From Pseudomonas hormoni (lineage in GTDB: Bacteria; Pseudomonadota; Gammaproteobacteria; Pseudomonadales; Pseudomonadaceae): a stretch of DNA of 64,000 nt. The notes beneath the pieces are model-generated. The model did no database searches. It was not told where the DNA came from and saw only the letters and a list, made by a program, of their open reading frames with translations. Positions 37,701 through 46,272 of this stretch are shown here, piece after piece; the first letter of the stretch is position 1, and every line of letters begins with the position of its first letter. The stretch covers positions 5,521,001-5,585,000 of the forward strand of contig NZ_CP075566.1 in the NCBI RefSeq assembly GCF_018502625.1, read 5' to 3'. Made by a program: the position numbers and the translations under genes.

Positions 37701-37870
37701 GCTGTATTCTGGTAAGGAACTTCGTAGCCGGCACCTTTAAGCAACAAGTTAACCATATGAGAACAGTCGACAACTTTTTTACCATTCTCTACGGCAAAGC
37801 CGTCTCCGCCCTCCTTATATCTATAATTAGCGCTGGTATAGTTGCTCGATAAGTCAAGTGGCTCGGTCAT
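34748..37870 (-). CDS. Multi-domain T6SS effector: NlpC/P60-like + M23-like + EF-hand + GH19 muramidase
   Basis: A 1040-residue protein in the vgrG operon. Domains in order: an NlpC/P60-like domain (1-~150) with Cys36 in VVDCSHMVNLLLKG and His98 in LNHTGIVEFY; an Ala-Pro linker (~160-180) from a hexanucleotide repeat; an M23-like domain (~185-330) with WHGGIHISD at 225, His285 in VRHEY and His313 in YSLYMHL; a middle part probably with SH3-like segments; EF-hand loops (canonical DKNGNGDVDPSE); and a C-terminal GH19 lysozyme-like domain with Glu883 in TARHEAYNF and YRGRGLVHLTWKKNY at 936. No signal peptide is present, as expected for T6SS cargo. All domains point to cleavage of peptidoglycan in the periplasm of target cells. 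The ATG at 37870 has AGGAAG upstream; a TTG at 37885 is the alternative. Domain names are from motifs only. Confidence 0.8.
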   Translation of the reverse strand: MTEPLDLSSNYTSANYRYKEGGDGFAVENGKKVVDCSHMVNLLLKGAGYEVPYQNTAGLNSGAALQYYDIISPANVKRGDIVLWINATSNHENKTLNHTGIVEFYDSTLDSEFGKFFGAQSSGPATAPFGALGKAWYWPVPTKFLRVKESTRTGGNPAPTPAPAPAPAPAPAPAPAPAPAPAASPLMNFQYPFRKADGKQFTDAGEVYKALEGEKSGHYLLGSNKFWHGGIHISDASAPQCVLNEPIRCMADGEVVAYRLNEDYLESTFGDNEKKLKYSNSFCLVRHEYKSAPNPEEGPNKGKQNKLNFYSLYMHLLPYMRYPLSEEETPIPKVTMTVNDFKAYDEFPESSSVQSPGKLSTGTKLEVLEQRGVENVTYAKGKILSGSVKNGSHKVRGVGKEVWFAYLKDGAPYQNSKPQRIWRKDDVPERAKPKYWQGKVKAKTCQRLAMYAAPANPTSGQPAGARIEENREITVNSTIAFDSKDVVNLVLDNKLRRMAPCTPVEASIWQGTGSVPSNFWAIIESDPESQYVQWETVTPTDFDVVSTSIGIKAGDPIGYFGKTENLLDESGVTESKFQVHIEIFTPEADIKDFLDNLAGLKIGKQYLHLPIGTKLKNKAPASGTTDPLKKEHAIDLGKALIIREGTEDWYEVCVVGEDLPISGLIKKSDAVIITQHDWTKLGFHVVEESNANADGFLDPEDMPDFFKDLFKKIDKNGNGDVDPSELADALKNTDTRDQWSKLIARHPTEWKEEAKSPKWARLDKLLEDTPKLLKHEKDRIDAYIFWGEVQEKAHLGSNVIWHFHPIEMLRNFLSQSAYIDADRFVAMYSERHSTFQVGAPAFSAKSKQNLMEIIVQINSYVDKKKLVLTRYELAYMFATARHEAYNFQIGEFFSSAPEIGPVSYFNKYDPVLASSAASRDNAISYENTVEGDGYKYRGRGLVHLTWKKNYRKATEYFGIDFVSNPEAAAEFKNSIPIMIWGMKEGIFSGAKIGTYISNSGKDYIGARMVINGVDDKELIAGYAEKFEEILKATSIAPEKN
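37335..37392. repeat. GGTGCA hexanucleotide tandem repeat inside the effector gene
   Basis: Nearly ten perfect copies of GGTGCA on the plus strand, reading as alternating Ala-Pro codons in the effector. A unit of six bases keeps the frame, so slippage would change linker length without breaking the gene. Confidence 0.95.
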
Positions 37871-37888
37871 TTCTGCTTCCTGCAATAA

Positions 37889-38908
37889 TCAATAGCAAAA
37901 ACTGGCTTTAACAACTCCAGCTGGCTGCTTATTCAAACGTTCCAAATGTGCAATAGACGCTTTACTGCCGTGTTTGGCAGCAAATTGGTAGCAAGCAACT
38001 GCCCTGGACATGTCCTTTGTAACCAACTCTCCAGTTTCAAAGGCTCTACCGAGTGCATTTGTCGCAAAGGCACTTCCCATACGGGCAGCTTGCGTCAGCG
38101 CTTCTTCAGCCTGTGCTGGATGCTGGCAAGGGCCGTCAGAGGAAATGTTGTTACCAACGCAATAAAATAACGAAAGACTCATTGCACCCTCCGGCAAGGT
38201 GGTTGCTGCTGCCTTAAATAGCTGCTCAACCTTCTCGTTTTTTAACTGCGGCGCCATACCGGAAAGACTCAAACTTGCAGCATTCAAACTGGCTTGAGGA
38301 TCGCCGGAAGCTGCAGCGCATAGATAGTTTTCCAGAGAAGCTTCAAACAACTCCCCCGTGAGTCGGTACTGCTCCAGCCCCCCCAAACCTCTAAAGGCTT
38401 CCGCACGTTGAAAGCAAAAGCTCTCTGCCTCGCTCATGTGAGGATTGCTCACCACTACGAGATGTTTCTCACTAATCGACCAATCCTCAACTCCCTCCAA
38501 GACCCAACACGCCTGCCGAGAAAAATTGAAGATCTTGATGTTGCTGCTACCCGCCCGCTTATCCACAACATTGAAGTGACTGTCGTCAATCGCTTCGACT
38601 TCGACACCTTCTGTCTTGTCTGTGGCTACGGGCGCCATTAGCGGAAACGCCAAATTGGAGCTGTTGACTCCCATCGTTTGCGGCTCAAAAACCCCATGTT
38701 CTCCCACCGGTTTCAAAACCAGCGATTTCACCGTCATCGCAGTCAAACGCTGCTGGTTTTCAGCATTCGCAGAGAACGCCGGAAGGAACTGGGCAAAATC
38801 CTCAGACGGACACTCATCCGCATAAACGCTGCTATGAAACAGGCTCAGCAGCAACGCGGTGAAAACCGCTACAGCGAAGCCATTGCTCTTCTTCAAAACA
38901 CCATTCAT
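37889..38908 (-). CDS. Exported Sel1-like repeat protein, candidate immunity or accessory protein
   Basis: A 339-residue protein with a signal peptide (about residues 8-30, FAVAVFTALLLSLFHSSVYA). The C-terminal half carries Sel1/TPR-like helical repeats, seen as ALTQAARMGSAFATNALGRAFETGE and MSRAVACYQFAAKHGSKASI, with a run of cysteines. It lies between vgrG and the effector gene. Sel1-repeat proteins are known as immunity proteins of phospholipase effectors (Tli5 type), which is why I propose this role. The start may be the ATG at 38908 or a GTG at 38917 that overlaps the vgrG stop (GTGA), implying coupling. Whether it protects against the adjacent hydrolase or aids its loading cannot be read from sequence. 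Confidence 0.7.
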   Translation of the reverse strand: MNGVLKKSNGFAVAVFTALLLSLFHSSVYADECPSEDFAQFLPAFSANAENQQRLTAMTVKSLVLKPVGEHGVFEPQTMGVNSSNLAFPLMAPVATDKTEGVEVEAIDDSHFNVVDKRAGSSNIKIFNFSRQACWVLEGVEDWSISEKHLVVVSNPHMSEAESFCFQRAEAFRGLGGLEQYRLTGELFEASLENYLCAAASGDPQASLNAASLSLSGMAPQLKNEKVEQLFKAAATTLPEGAMSLSLFYCVGNNISSDGPCQHPAQAEEALTQAARMGSAFATNALGRAFETGELVTKDMSRAVACYQFAAKHGSKASIAHLERLNKQPAGVVKASFCY

Positions 38909-38913
38909 GTCGA

Positions 38914-40950
38914 TCACTCAGAAAACACAAAAAAAGCCTTCGGTTTAACCTTCTCAGGCGGCGCATTCCCCAACGCCTGATCCATCAAACTCCCCGCCTT
39001 ATCCTTATCCGCAGCCCCCGGCAGCACCGGCGGCTTAATCCCAATTCCAGTCCCCGAGCCCGCCGCCCCACCTGCATTAATCTTCACAATCGGCCCAACA
39101 ACCGTCACACCACCGCCATCCAGCTTGATAAAGCTGCCGCCACCCAAAATGGTCAGCTCCGAACCCGCCTCGATAACAATCTTCGCCCCAGCCTTCAGAT
39201 GAATCTCTTTCCCAACACTGGTCAGCTGCGCAGTCCCCAACTTCACATGCTGGTTCTGCCCAACCGTCAGGTGATCGTCCACCCGCGTTTCAACCTTGCG
39301 ATCAGCGATCGTGGTGCGATGCTCTTCAGCCTTGAGCTCGGTGTAGGTGTTCTTCACCACCGTGTCGTGCCGTTCATTCCCGACGCGAATCTTCTGGTCG
39401 TGCTCGATGTTTTCATCCCAGTCGCGCTGGGCATGGATGAAGATCTGCTCCGCGCCTTTCTTGTCTTCAATGCGCAGTTCGTTGTACCCGCCGCCGCCCG
39501 GTGAGCTAAGGGTTTTGAATACGCTGCGGGTTTTGTTCGCCGGCAAATCGTACGGAACCTGGTTTTCCTTGTGGTACAGGCAACCGGTTACCAACGGCTG
39601 ATCGGGGTCGCCTTCGAGGAAGGTGACGAGGACTTCCATGCCGATGCGCGGGATGACGATGGCGCCGTAGCGGTCGCCGGCCCAGCTTGAGGAGACGCGC
39701 ATCCAGCAGCTGGTTTTGTCGTCGGCCTGGCCTTCGCGGTCCCAGTGGAATTGCACTTTGATGCGGCCGTATTGGTCGCAGTGGATTTCTTCGCCGGCGG
39801 GGCCGGTCACTTTGGCGGTCTGGCTGCCGAGTACGCGGGGCTTTGGATGTTCCAGCGCCGGGCGGTAGAACACGGCCCATGGGGTGGCGAGGAAGCGGTT
39901 GCGGTAGCCCTGGTGGAAGTCGTCTTTGTTGTCGGTGGTGTCGCTGGTGACCGACTCTTCGAGGACTTGCGGCTGTTTGCCTTCGTGGACGATTTCGGTG
40001 AGCAGCCAGAGGTCGTTCCACTCGGTGCGCGGGTGGTCGGACATTTCCAGGAAGTGGCCGCTGATCAGGCGTGTCTGGTCGCCGTGGCCTTCGGCTTGCT
40101 GGTAGTCGGCGCGGTGGCGTTCGAGGGCGCGCTGGCTGAGGAATTTGCCGCGTGCGCGGTCGAGGAAGCGGCCGGGGTAGTCGTAGTCTTCGAGGTCGGG
40201 TTCGTCGCTCTGAACATCCGGCTTGTAGGCCGCTTCGAGTTGAAGTCGTGGTTTTTCGAAATCGTAGTCGCGGCGCGTGGTTCGGCTGGTGCGGGTTTCC
40301 AGGCGCAGCTTGAAGCCTTTGATCACCGGTTCGTCGGCGACCATGCCGCTGCCTTGCACATAGGCGGTGGGTTGGCCGAGTTTCGGGAACACGGTCTGGT
40401 CATCACCGAACACCAGCAGGTGAGCTTTTGCGCTGTGCTGGAAGTGGTAGTGAATGCCTTCCTCCTCGCACAGGCGCTGGACGAAGTGCAGGTCGGTTTC
40501 GTCGTACTGCACGCAGTAGTCGCGGTCCGGGCACGGCTGGCTGAGCTGGAAGTTGTAGGCGTTGCCTTTGATGCCGTGCTCTTCGAGGATCAGCGCGATG
40601 ATTTTCGGTGCGGACATCTGCTGGTAGATGCGCTGGTTGGTGCGGTGATGCAGGTATTGCAGGTGCGGCACCAGGGAGATTTTGTAGCGGGTCAGGCGCT
40701 TGCCGGCATCACCTTGGGCGACGCGGTAGATCTGGCCGTGAATGCCACTGCCTTGTGGATCGAACGCCAGGAACGCCTGCTTGTGCAGGAGTTTTTCCAG
40801 GTCCAGATCGGGGTTTTCGCTGACCAGTTCAATGTCGAAGCGATACGGCTGGCTGATGCCTTCGGTGCCGGTGAACGACAGCACTTGCAGGTCGCCCACG
40901 TAGTCTTCGACAGTCAGGCTGAAGTGGGTTTCGTTAGCTGAGTTGAACAT
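38914..40950 (-). CDS. vgrG: T6SS spike protein VgrG (TssI)
   Basis: A 678-residue VgrG. The N-terminal gp27-like part begins FNSANETHFSLTVEDYVGDL and contains DRDYCVQYDETDLHFVQRLCEEEGI. The gp5-like OB fold includes EIHCDQYGRIKVQFHWDREG and SSWAGDRYGAIVIPRIGMEVLVTFLEGDPDQPLVTG. The C-terminal beta-helix has short GNERHD and KAGAKIVIEAGSELTILGGG repeats. A ~40-residue tail after the helix, with GIGIKPPVLPGAADKDKAG, may contact the effector. It forms the tip of the puncturing device with PAAR. It stands 28 bases after the kinase gene at the end of the T6SS operon and starts the effector module; the next gene overlaps its stop. Confidence 0.95.
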   Translation of the reverse strand: MFNSANETHFSLTVEDYVGDLQVLSFTGTEGISQPYRFDIELVSENPDLDLEKLLHKQAFLAFDPQGSGIHGQIYRVAQGDAGKRLTRYKISLVPHLQYLHHRTNQRIYQQMSAPKIIALILEEHGIKGNAYNFQLSQPCPDRDYCVQYDETDLHFVQRLCEEEGIHYHFQHSAKAHLLVFGDDQTVFPKLGQPTAYVQGSGMVADEPVIKGFKLRLETRTSRTTRRDYDFEKPRLQLEAAYKPDVQSDEPDLEDYDYPGRFLDRARGKFLSQRALERHRADYQQAEGHGDQTRLISGHFLEMSDHPRTEWNDLWLLTEIVHEGKQPQVLEESVTSDTTDNKDDFHQGYRNRFLATPWAVFYRPALEHPKPRVLGSQTAKVTGPAGEEIHCDQYGRIKVQFHWDREGQADDKTSCWMRVSSSWAGDRYGAIVIPRIGMEVLVTFLEGDPDQPLVTGCLYHKENQVPYDLPANKTRSVFKTLSSPGGGGYNELRIEDKKGAEQIFIHAQRDWDENIEHDQKIRVGNERHDTVVKNTYTELKAEEHRTTIADRKVETRVDDHLTVGQNQHVKLGTAQLTSVGKEIHLKAGAKIVIEAGSELTILGGGSFIKLDGGGVTVVGPIVKINAGGAAGSGTGIGIKPPVLPGAADKDKAGSLMDQALGNAPPEKVKPKAFFVFSE

Positions 40951-40978
40951 TGCTTGCTCCCTGTTCGGTAGTCATCCG

Positions 40979-41995
40979 TTACGCCCGAAGTCGCAGACGT
41001 TGCAGCAAAGACGAAGTGGCGCCCATGGCGTCACGCAATTGGGCGGCAGTGATCGTTCGATCGGCCGCGTCGAATGCCAGCGCCGTTCGCAGGGCTGGCC
41101 AGCAGTGTTTCGGTAGATTCCGGGGTGCGTGCAGTTCGCGGTCGAGGTGCGCGTCGCGGGCCTCGGTCGAAGGCAAGCGGCGGAACGGGTGTTTGCCGCC
41201 CGCCAGTTCGTAGAGCACGCAGGCCACGCCATAGACGTCGGCGCTGGCTGACAGCGGCTGGCCTTCGAGCACTTCCGGTGCTGCGTAGCCCGGGGTCCAG
41301 GCGTTGAAGCGGTCGCGGCTCAGGTGTGGCAGGCCGGGCAGGACGCCCTCTTCCGCTTGGCCGAGGCCGAAGTCGAACAGGCGCACGCCCTCTTCGCTGA
41401 GCATCACGTTGCTCGGCTTCATGTCGCCGTGCAGCACGCCGCGAGCGTGGGCGTAGGCCAGCGCGTCGAGCAGCGGCAGCGCGATGTCGCGCAGTTCTTT
41501 CCACGGCAGGCCAAGTGGCCGCTCGCAGAGCAGTTTGTCCAGGGTCAGCCCACGCATGAGTTCCATGGTGATGAAGGCGCGCTGGCAATCGGTGTCCACT
41601 TCAAAGGTGTGCGGTCGCAACACGTTGTTGTGGCGCAGTCGTCGGGTCAGTGCGAACTCGCTGTAGAGCAAGGCGCTGGCGTCCGGCGATTCGGCAAATT
41701 CTTCGCTGAGGATTTTCAGCGCGATGTAAGGGTCGGGATCGCCGAACTGTTCGCTCAGCAAGTCCCGTGCGCGGTAGACCGCGCCCATGCCGCCGGCACC
41801 GAGCAGGCGTTCGATGCGGTAACGGCCTGCAAGAACGTCCGGCATCTCACCGACGCTGGCCTTGGTCGGCGCCAGCGCGGGTTCTGCCTTGTGCGGCTTT
41901 CCGTTCAGAGACGGGGCGAACGCAAAGTAAGTCAGGTTACTGTCTTGCTCTTCGCTCACCAGCAGGTCGTCGAGCGGCGGCATGGGTTGATTCAT
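40979..41995 (-). CDS. stk1: T6SS Ser/Thr protein kinase (Stk1/PpkA-type)
   Basis: A 338-residue Hanks-type kinase. The glycine loop LLGAGGMGAVYRA, the lysine in YIALKILSEEF, the catalytic HGDMKPSNVML (Gly replacing the Arg of HRD, as in many bacterial homologues) and LFDFGL are all present. The P+1 region has APEVLEG. The kinase domain fills most of the chain after a ~55-residue N-terminal part; there is no membrane helix or vWA domain, unlike PpkA of the H1 system. It overlaps the phosphatase gene by 4 bases (ATGA). By analogy with H2-T6SS it should phosphorylate a T6SS component such as Fha. Confidence 0.88.
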   Translation of the reverse strand: MNQPMPPLDDLLVSEEQDSNLTYFAFAPSLNGKPHKAEPALAPTKASVGEMPDVLAGRYRIERLLGAGGMGAVYRARDLLSEQFGDPDPYIALKILSEEFAESPDASALLYSEFALTRRLRHNNVLRPHTFEVDTDCQRAFITMELMRGLTLDKLLCERPLGLPWKELRDIALPLLDALAYAHARGVLHGDMKPSNVMLSEEGVRLFDFGLGQAEEGVLPGLPHLSRDRFNAWTPGYAAPEVLEGQPLSASADVYGVACVLYELAGGKHPFRRLPSTEARDAHLDRELHAPRNLPKHCWPALRTALAFDAADRTITAAQLRDAMGATSSLLQRLRLRA

Positions 41996-42720
41996 TGGCG
42001 GATCACCACGGCAGTCAGGTTGTCCCGGGCCGAGCCACGTAGCGCGCCGTCGAACAAGCGCTCCAGCGCGACATGCGGCGCGGTCAGGCTCAGGGCATTG
42101 CCCAAGGCATCAGTGCTCAGCCCGTTGTACAAACCATCGCTGCACAACAGAAACGCATCCCCGGGGTAGACCTCGAGTTCGAGCACGTCCAGCGTCAACT
42201 GCTCGGCCGCCCCGACCGCACGGGTCAAGGCGTGGGCGGAAGGATGCGCACGGGCGTCTTCGAGGCTCATTTGTTGCTCGTCGATGAGTTGCTGTTGCAG
42301 CGAATGGTCCTTGGACAGCTGATACAAACGCTGGCCGCGCCACAGGTAGCAACGGCTGTCGCCGGCCCAGATGCAGGCCGCGCGATTGCCGTCCACCAGC
42401 AGCGCCACCACGGTGCTGCCCATGATGCTGTCGTGGCGCCCGGCGGTGACGGTCAACTCCTGGCCCAAGCGGCGGTTGAGCCAGTGCAGACACTGGCGAA
42501 TGCCTTTGAGTCGTTCGTCGAAGTCATCCTGCACCGGCAATTCCGCCAGGCTGGCGACGATCAACTGGCTGGCAACGTCGCCACCCTGATGACCGCCCAT
42601 GCCGTCCGCGACCACCCACAACCCCTGCTGTGGGCAGTCGAGAAAAGCATCTTCGTTGCGCGCCCGAACCTTGCCGGCATCGGTACGCGCAGCGCTGCGC
42701 CAGGGACTGGCAACCAGCAT
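41992..42720 (-). CDS. stp1: T6SS PP2C-type protein phosphatase (Stp1)
   Basis: A 242-residue PPM/PP2C phosphatase, metal dependent. The motifs are RNEDAFLD, VVADGMGGHQGGDVAS, GSTVVALLVDG, AGDSRCYLWR and LLCSDGLYN with SARDNLTAVVIR at the end; the aspartates for two metal ions are all there. It should reverse the action of the adjacent kinase. It overlaps tssM by one base on one side and the kinase by four on the other. In P. aeruginosa HSI-II stp1-stk1 also close the operon. Confidence 0.9.
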   Translation of the reverse strand: MLVASPWRSAARTDAGKVRARNEDAFLDCPQQGLWVVADGMGGHQGGDVASQLIVASLAELPVQDDFDERLKGIRQCLHWLNRRLGQELTVTAGRHDSIMGSTVVALLVDGNRAACIWAGDSRCYLWRGQRLYQLSKDHSLQQQLIDEQQMSLEDARAHPSAHALTRAVGAAEQLTLDVLELEVYPGDAFLLCSDGLYNGLSTDALGNALSLTAPHVALERLFDGALRGSARDNLTAVVIRQ

Positions 42721-45700
42721 CAGAGCTGCACCGGCATACGGAAGGTACGCAGCACGCCCATGTCGAACGGGTTCGGCGTGCGCTGGCTCGACAGCAAGTA
42801 GTTGGCGCGCAGGCCACCCACATCGGCTTTCAATACCAGCACATCACGACCGCTCAGGTACTCGGTCTGCATCAGGTCGAACAGGCGGAACAGCGACCAC
42901 GGGCCGGTGTTCTTCTCGATGCCGATCGGGCGGCCGGCCATTTTGTCGAGGACCAGGCTGGTGCGACCGTCTTCAGCATCGGTCGGCCATTTGAACGACA
43001 CCGGCACGATCGGGCCGTGGCGGTATTCGATGGTCTTGTCGCCGAACTTGAACTCGGAACGGCTGACCGCCGGGTCGAGGGTGTACGGCTCCAGTTTGAA
43101 CTGCACTTGCGGCTCGGCCGGGTTGATCGAGAAGAAGCTTTGGCGAATCACTTGTGCCGCGGCCATCTGATCGAGGTAGAGCTTGGAGATCGGCATGCTG
43201 TGACCGTCGATGCTGCGCAGACGGTAGTTACCCGGATCTCCACTCACGAAAGGACGCATGTAGGTATCGAAGAAACGATCGGCGATGCCCTGCGCCTTGA
43301 AGAACTCGCGGAAGTCGCTGATCGCCACGTCGCTGGTGCTGTGGGCGCTGAACGGGTAACGCTTGTTGATCGCCTTGCCGTAGAAGCTGTACAGCTCGCT
43401 CTGATAACGCTGGTTCAGGTACTGGTAGGAATCGTTGAGCACCAGACGCCAGGTGTCTTCGGCCAGCACGTTGAACCACACGCTGACCGGACGCGGCAGA
43501 CGGTTCGACGCATTGCGCAGGTTGCTCAGCGCATCACGCTGGCCGCTCATGCGGGTCTTGGCCATTTCGAACGCAGCCTGCTCTGGCGCACTGGCACGCG
43601 CGAGGCTCGCCAGTTGCATTTGCAGGTCGTTGAGCGCGTTCAGTGCCGGGGTCAAATCAGCAGCCGGGCCGTTGTTGTCATCCAGCAAACGGTGCAGCGG
43701 TTCGAAGCGGCGTTGCAGGGATTTCTTCGCGGTGTCCGGCAGGTTTTTGGTCGCGGCCATGTCCGAGGCTTTGTCCGCGGCGGCAGACGCCAGTTTGCCC
43801 AGCTTGCCCAACTTGCCTTTCTGCTCGCCCAGTGCGGCAGCGGCATCAGTCGCTTGATCGACGGCCTCGGCTTCCGCCGGGAAACGGGTGTTGTCGCGCA
43901 CTTCCACCAGCAGTTGCAGCACCGGCGAGTTGGCCGAGGTCAGGCCCGCCAGTTGCTCGGCGCCCTCACTGAAATCGCTGATCGCGGGCAGTGCAACCTG
44001 GCCCACGGCTTCGCTCCAGAAGTTGGCGTAGTCGCGGAAGTACAGTTGCTCCAGTTCGACCATCAGGCGACGCAAGTCCATGCCGCTGATGCCCGAGCCT
44101 TCGCCCAGCACCCAGTTGTCACGCAGGATGTCGGTGACCAGTGCGGAGCCCTGAACCGAGAAATACTGCTGATAACCCTGTTGGGTGTAGAACCCCGGAA
44201 TCACGTATTCGGTGCCGACAAACAGCGCACCCTGTGGGCCCAGGTGTTGGCTCAAACGGTATTCCGGCAGGTTGCGGGCCTGCTCGCGCAGCATCCGGTA
44301 AACCACGTTGGCCAGCGACTCGCTGCGCAAGACCTGACGCGCCTGCGCCACCAGTTGATCGTTCAGCGGGTAGATAAACGGCTGCTTCAGCAAGCGCTCG
44401 AAGTGGGTGTTCAGACCATTCTGCACCGCGGTGTTGCCGGCGTAACGCTGGGACCATTCGGTGGCGACCCAATCCTTGAGCCATGGGCCGTCGCGACGGT
44501 CTTCCATGTTCAGCATCAGGTACGCACGCAGGCTGTTGAGCAGGCGTTCGCGGTCCTTCATGTTGGCGCGGATCTGCCCTTCCAGCAGGGTCGCGACCTT
44601 CGGCAGCAGCTGCGTTTCGAGCTCGCGTTCGTAAGCTGCCTTGACCACCGGATTGACGTCTTCACCCTGATACAGGCCGCCGCGCTCGTGGTACGACACG
44701 TCACCCTTTTTCGGGAAAACCTGAGTCGCCGCGTAGCTGGTGTCGAGGGGCTTCAGTACCGCCATGGAATCATCACGCGCGGTCAGCGCCGAGCGTTGTT
44801 GCGTCCAGGTTTGCGCCAGGTTGCGCAGGTTTTCCAGGCGCTCGTAGTTTGCCGAGAAACCGCCCGCCCACAGCAGACCGAACAGACCCAACGCCGCCAA
44901 TGCACCGACGTACAACGCACGCTGCCCCCAATGAATGCGGCTGCGTTCGCGCTTGTCCAGGCCGGCCAGATCGGCCTCGGGGAAGATCACCCGGCTGAGC
45001 AAGTGATGAATGAACCGCGAGCGGCCACTGCGCAGGGTTGGCAACACGCCGGAACTGATGCCCAGATTGGCGCCGATGCTGGCAGTGGTCTGGTCCATCT
45101 CTTGGGTCAGGTGCGGTGCGCTGGTCAGGTAGAAACCGCGCAACTGACTGACACGCTGGTAACGGTTGCCGGTGAACGCCATGTCGACGAACAGGCACAG
45201 CCGCTCGCCGATCTGCCCCAGTTGATGCGGGAAATCGAGGATGCGGCCACGGCGCTGGGTGTCGCGCTCCTGATGCATGCGCATGATCACCTGGCTGTTC
45301 AGGCGACGCAGCAGCTCCTCGAACTCGGCGCGCAGGACGGTGACGTCGGTGCCGCTCTGCTCTTTGCGGAAGCTGGTGCCGAGCACCTGATCGCTTTCTT
45401 CGCGGGTCAGCTGATCGAAGAACTCGTCGAAACCGAGCAACTGGTCAGCCTTGCTCAGCACCAGATAAATCGGCACATCAACGTGCAGTTTCTGATGCAC
45501 GTCTTGCAGGCGCGCACGCACCTGGCGAGCCAAGGTGTCCAGATCCTGCTCGGTATCGCCCAGCAGCATTTCCACCGGAATGGTCACCAGCACACCGTTC
45601 AACGGACGATTGCGGCGACGCTTGCGCAGCAGGTCGAGCAAGGTGCTCCAGGCACTGCCGTCGACTTCGGCATCCGGCTGGGTCAGGTAGCGCCCGGCGG

Positions 45701-46259
45701 TGTCGATCAGCACACCATGATCGGCGAAATACCAGTCGCAATGACGGGTGCCGAGGGTGTCGCGGGTCAGTTTGCGGTCGATCTTGTTGATCGGAAACTC
45801 AAGGCCCGAGAAGTCCAGCAGGCTGGTCTTGCCGCTGCCCTGCGGGCCGATCAGCAAGTACCACGGCAAATCACTGCGCCAGCGTTCGCTGCGGCCGCGA
45901 TACAGGCTCGACGTTTTCAGGGTTTTCAGAGCGTCCTTGAAACGCTCCTTCAACTCTTTCTGCTCTTCGTCGATCTGCTCTTCACGGCGGATACGGTCCT
46001 GACCGTCTTCAGTGTCTTCGACGGCCTTTTTACGCACACCGGCGCGCCAGCTGACGAAGACCATGGTCAGGCCCCAGATCAGGAACAGCACACTGATGGT
46101 CAGCAGGCGGGAGGTCGAACCTTCCCAGAACTTGTAGTCATTGACCGCCAGCAGCGGCCCGACGAACCACACCAGCAGCGCGACGAACAGCACCAGCAGC
46201 AAGGTCCAGACCCAGGTCTGGCGCACGAACGCGCCGACTTTCTTGAAAAACTTTTTCAT
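42720..46259 (-). CDS. tssM: T6SS inner-membrane complex protein TssM (IcmF)
   Basis: A 1179-residue IcmF-family protein. Two N-terminal membrane helices (residues ~18-39 and ~52-70), a cytoplasmic NTPase domain with Walker A GPQGSGKTS at about 138-146 and SKADQLLGFDEF further on, a third helix near residue 440 (LYVGALAALGLFGLLWAGGF) and a large periplasmic domain follow. With TssL and TssJ it forms the envelope-spanning complex. The ATG at 46259 is preferred over the GTG at 46262 because AGGGAC fits its spacing. It lies 13 bases after tssL. The Walker A motif is intact, unlike some TssM proteins. Confidence 0.95.
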   Translation of the reverse strand: MKKFFKKVGAFVRQTWVWTLLLVLFVALLVWFVGPLLAVNDYKFWEGSTSRLLTISVLFLIWGLTMVFVSWRAGVRKKAVEDTEDGQDRIRREEQIDEEQKELKERFKDALKTLKTSSLYRGRSERWRSDLPWYLLIGPQGSGKTSLLDFSGLEFPINKIDRKLTRDTLGTRHCDWYFADHGVLIDTAGRYLTQPDAEVDGSAWSTLLDLLRKRRRNRPLNGVLVTIPVEMLLGDTEQDLDTLARQVRARLQDVHQKLHVDVPIYLVLSKADQLLGFDEFFDQLTREESDQVLGTSFRKEQSGTDVTVLRAEFEELLRRLNSQVIMRMHQERDTQRRGRILDFPHQLGQIGERLCLFVDMAFTGNRYQRVSQLRGFYLTSAPHLTQEMDQTTASIGANLGISSGVLPTLRSGRSRFIHHLLSRVIFPEADLAGLDKRERSRIHWGQRALYVGALAALGLFGLLWAGGFSANYERLENLRNLAQTWTQQRSALTARDDSMAVLKPLDTSYAATQVFPKKGDVSYHERGGLYQGEDVNPVVKAAYERELETQLLPKVATLLEGQIRANMKDRERLLNSLRAYLMLNMEDRRDGPWLKDWVATEWSQRYAGNTAVQNGLNTHFERLLKQPFIYPLNDQLVAQARQVLRSESLANVVYRMLREQARNLPEYRLSQHLGPQGALFVGTEYVIPGFYTQQGYQQYFSVQGSALVTDILRDNWVLGEGSGISGMDLRRLMVELEQLYFRDYANFWSEAVGQVALPAISDFSEGAEQLAGLTSANSPVLQLLVEVRDNTRFPAEAEAVDQATDAAAALGEQKGKLGKLGKLASAAADKASDMAATKNLPDTAKKSLQRRFEPLHRLLDDNNGPAADLTPALNALNDLQMQLASLARASAPEQAAFEMAKTRMSGQRDALSNLRNASNRLPRPVSVWFNVLAEDTWRLVLNDSYQYLNQRYQSELYSFYGKAINKRYPFSAHSTSDVAISDFREFFKAQGIADRFFDTYMRPFVSGDPGNYRLRSIDGHSMPISKLYLDQMAAAQVIRQSFFSINPAEPQVQFKLEPYTLDPAVSRSEFKFGDKTIEYRHGPIVPVSFKWPTDAEDGRTSLVLDKMAGRPIGIEKNTGPWSLFRLFDLMQTEYLSGRDVLVLKADVGGLRANYLLSSQRTPNPFDMGVLRTFRMPVQL

Positions 46260-46272
46260 CACACGTCCCTGT

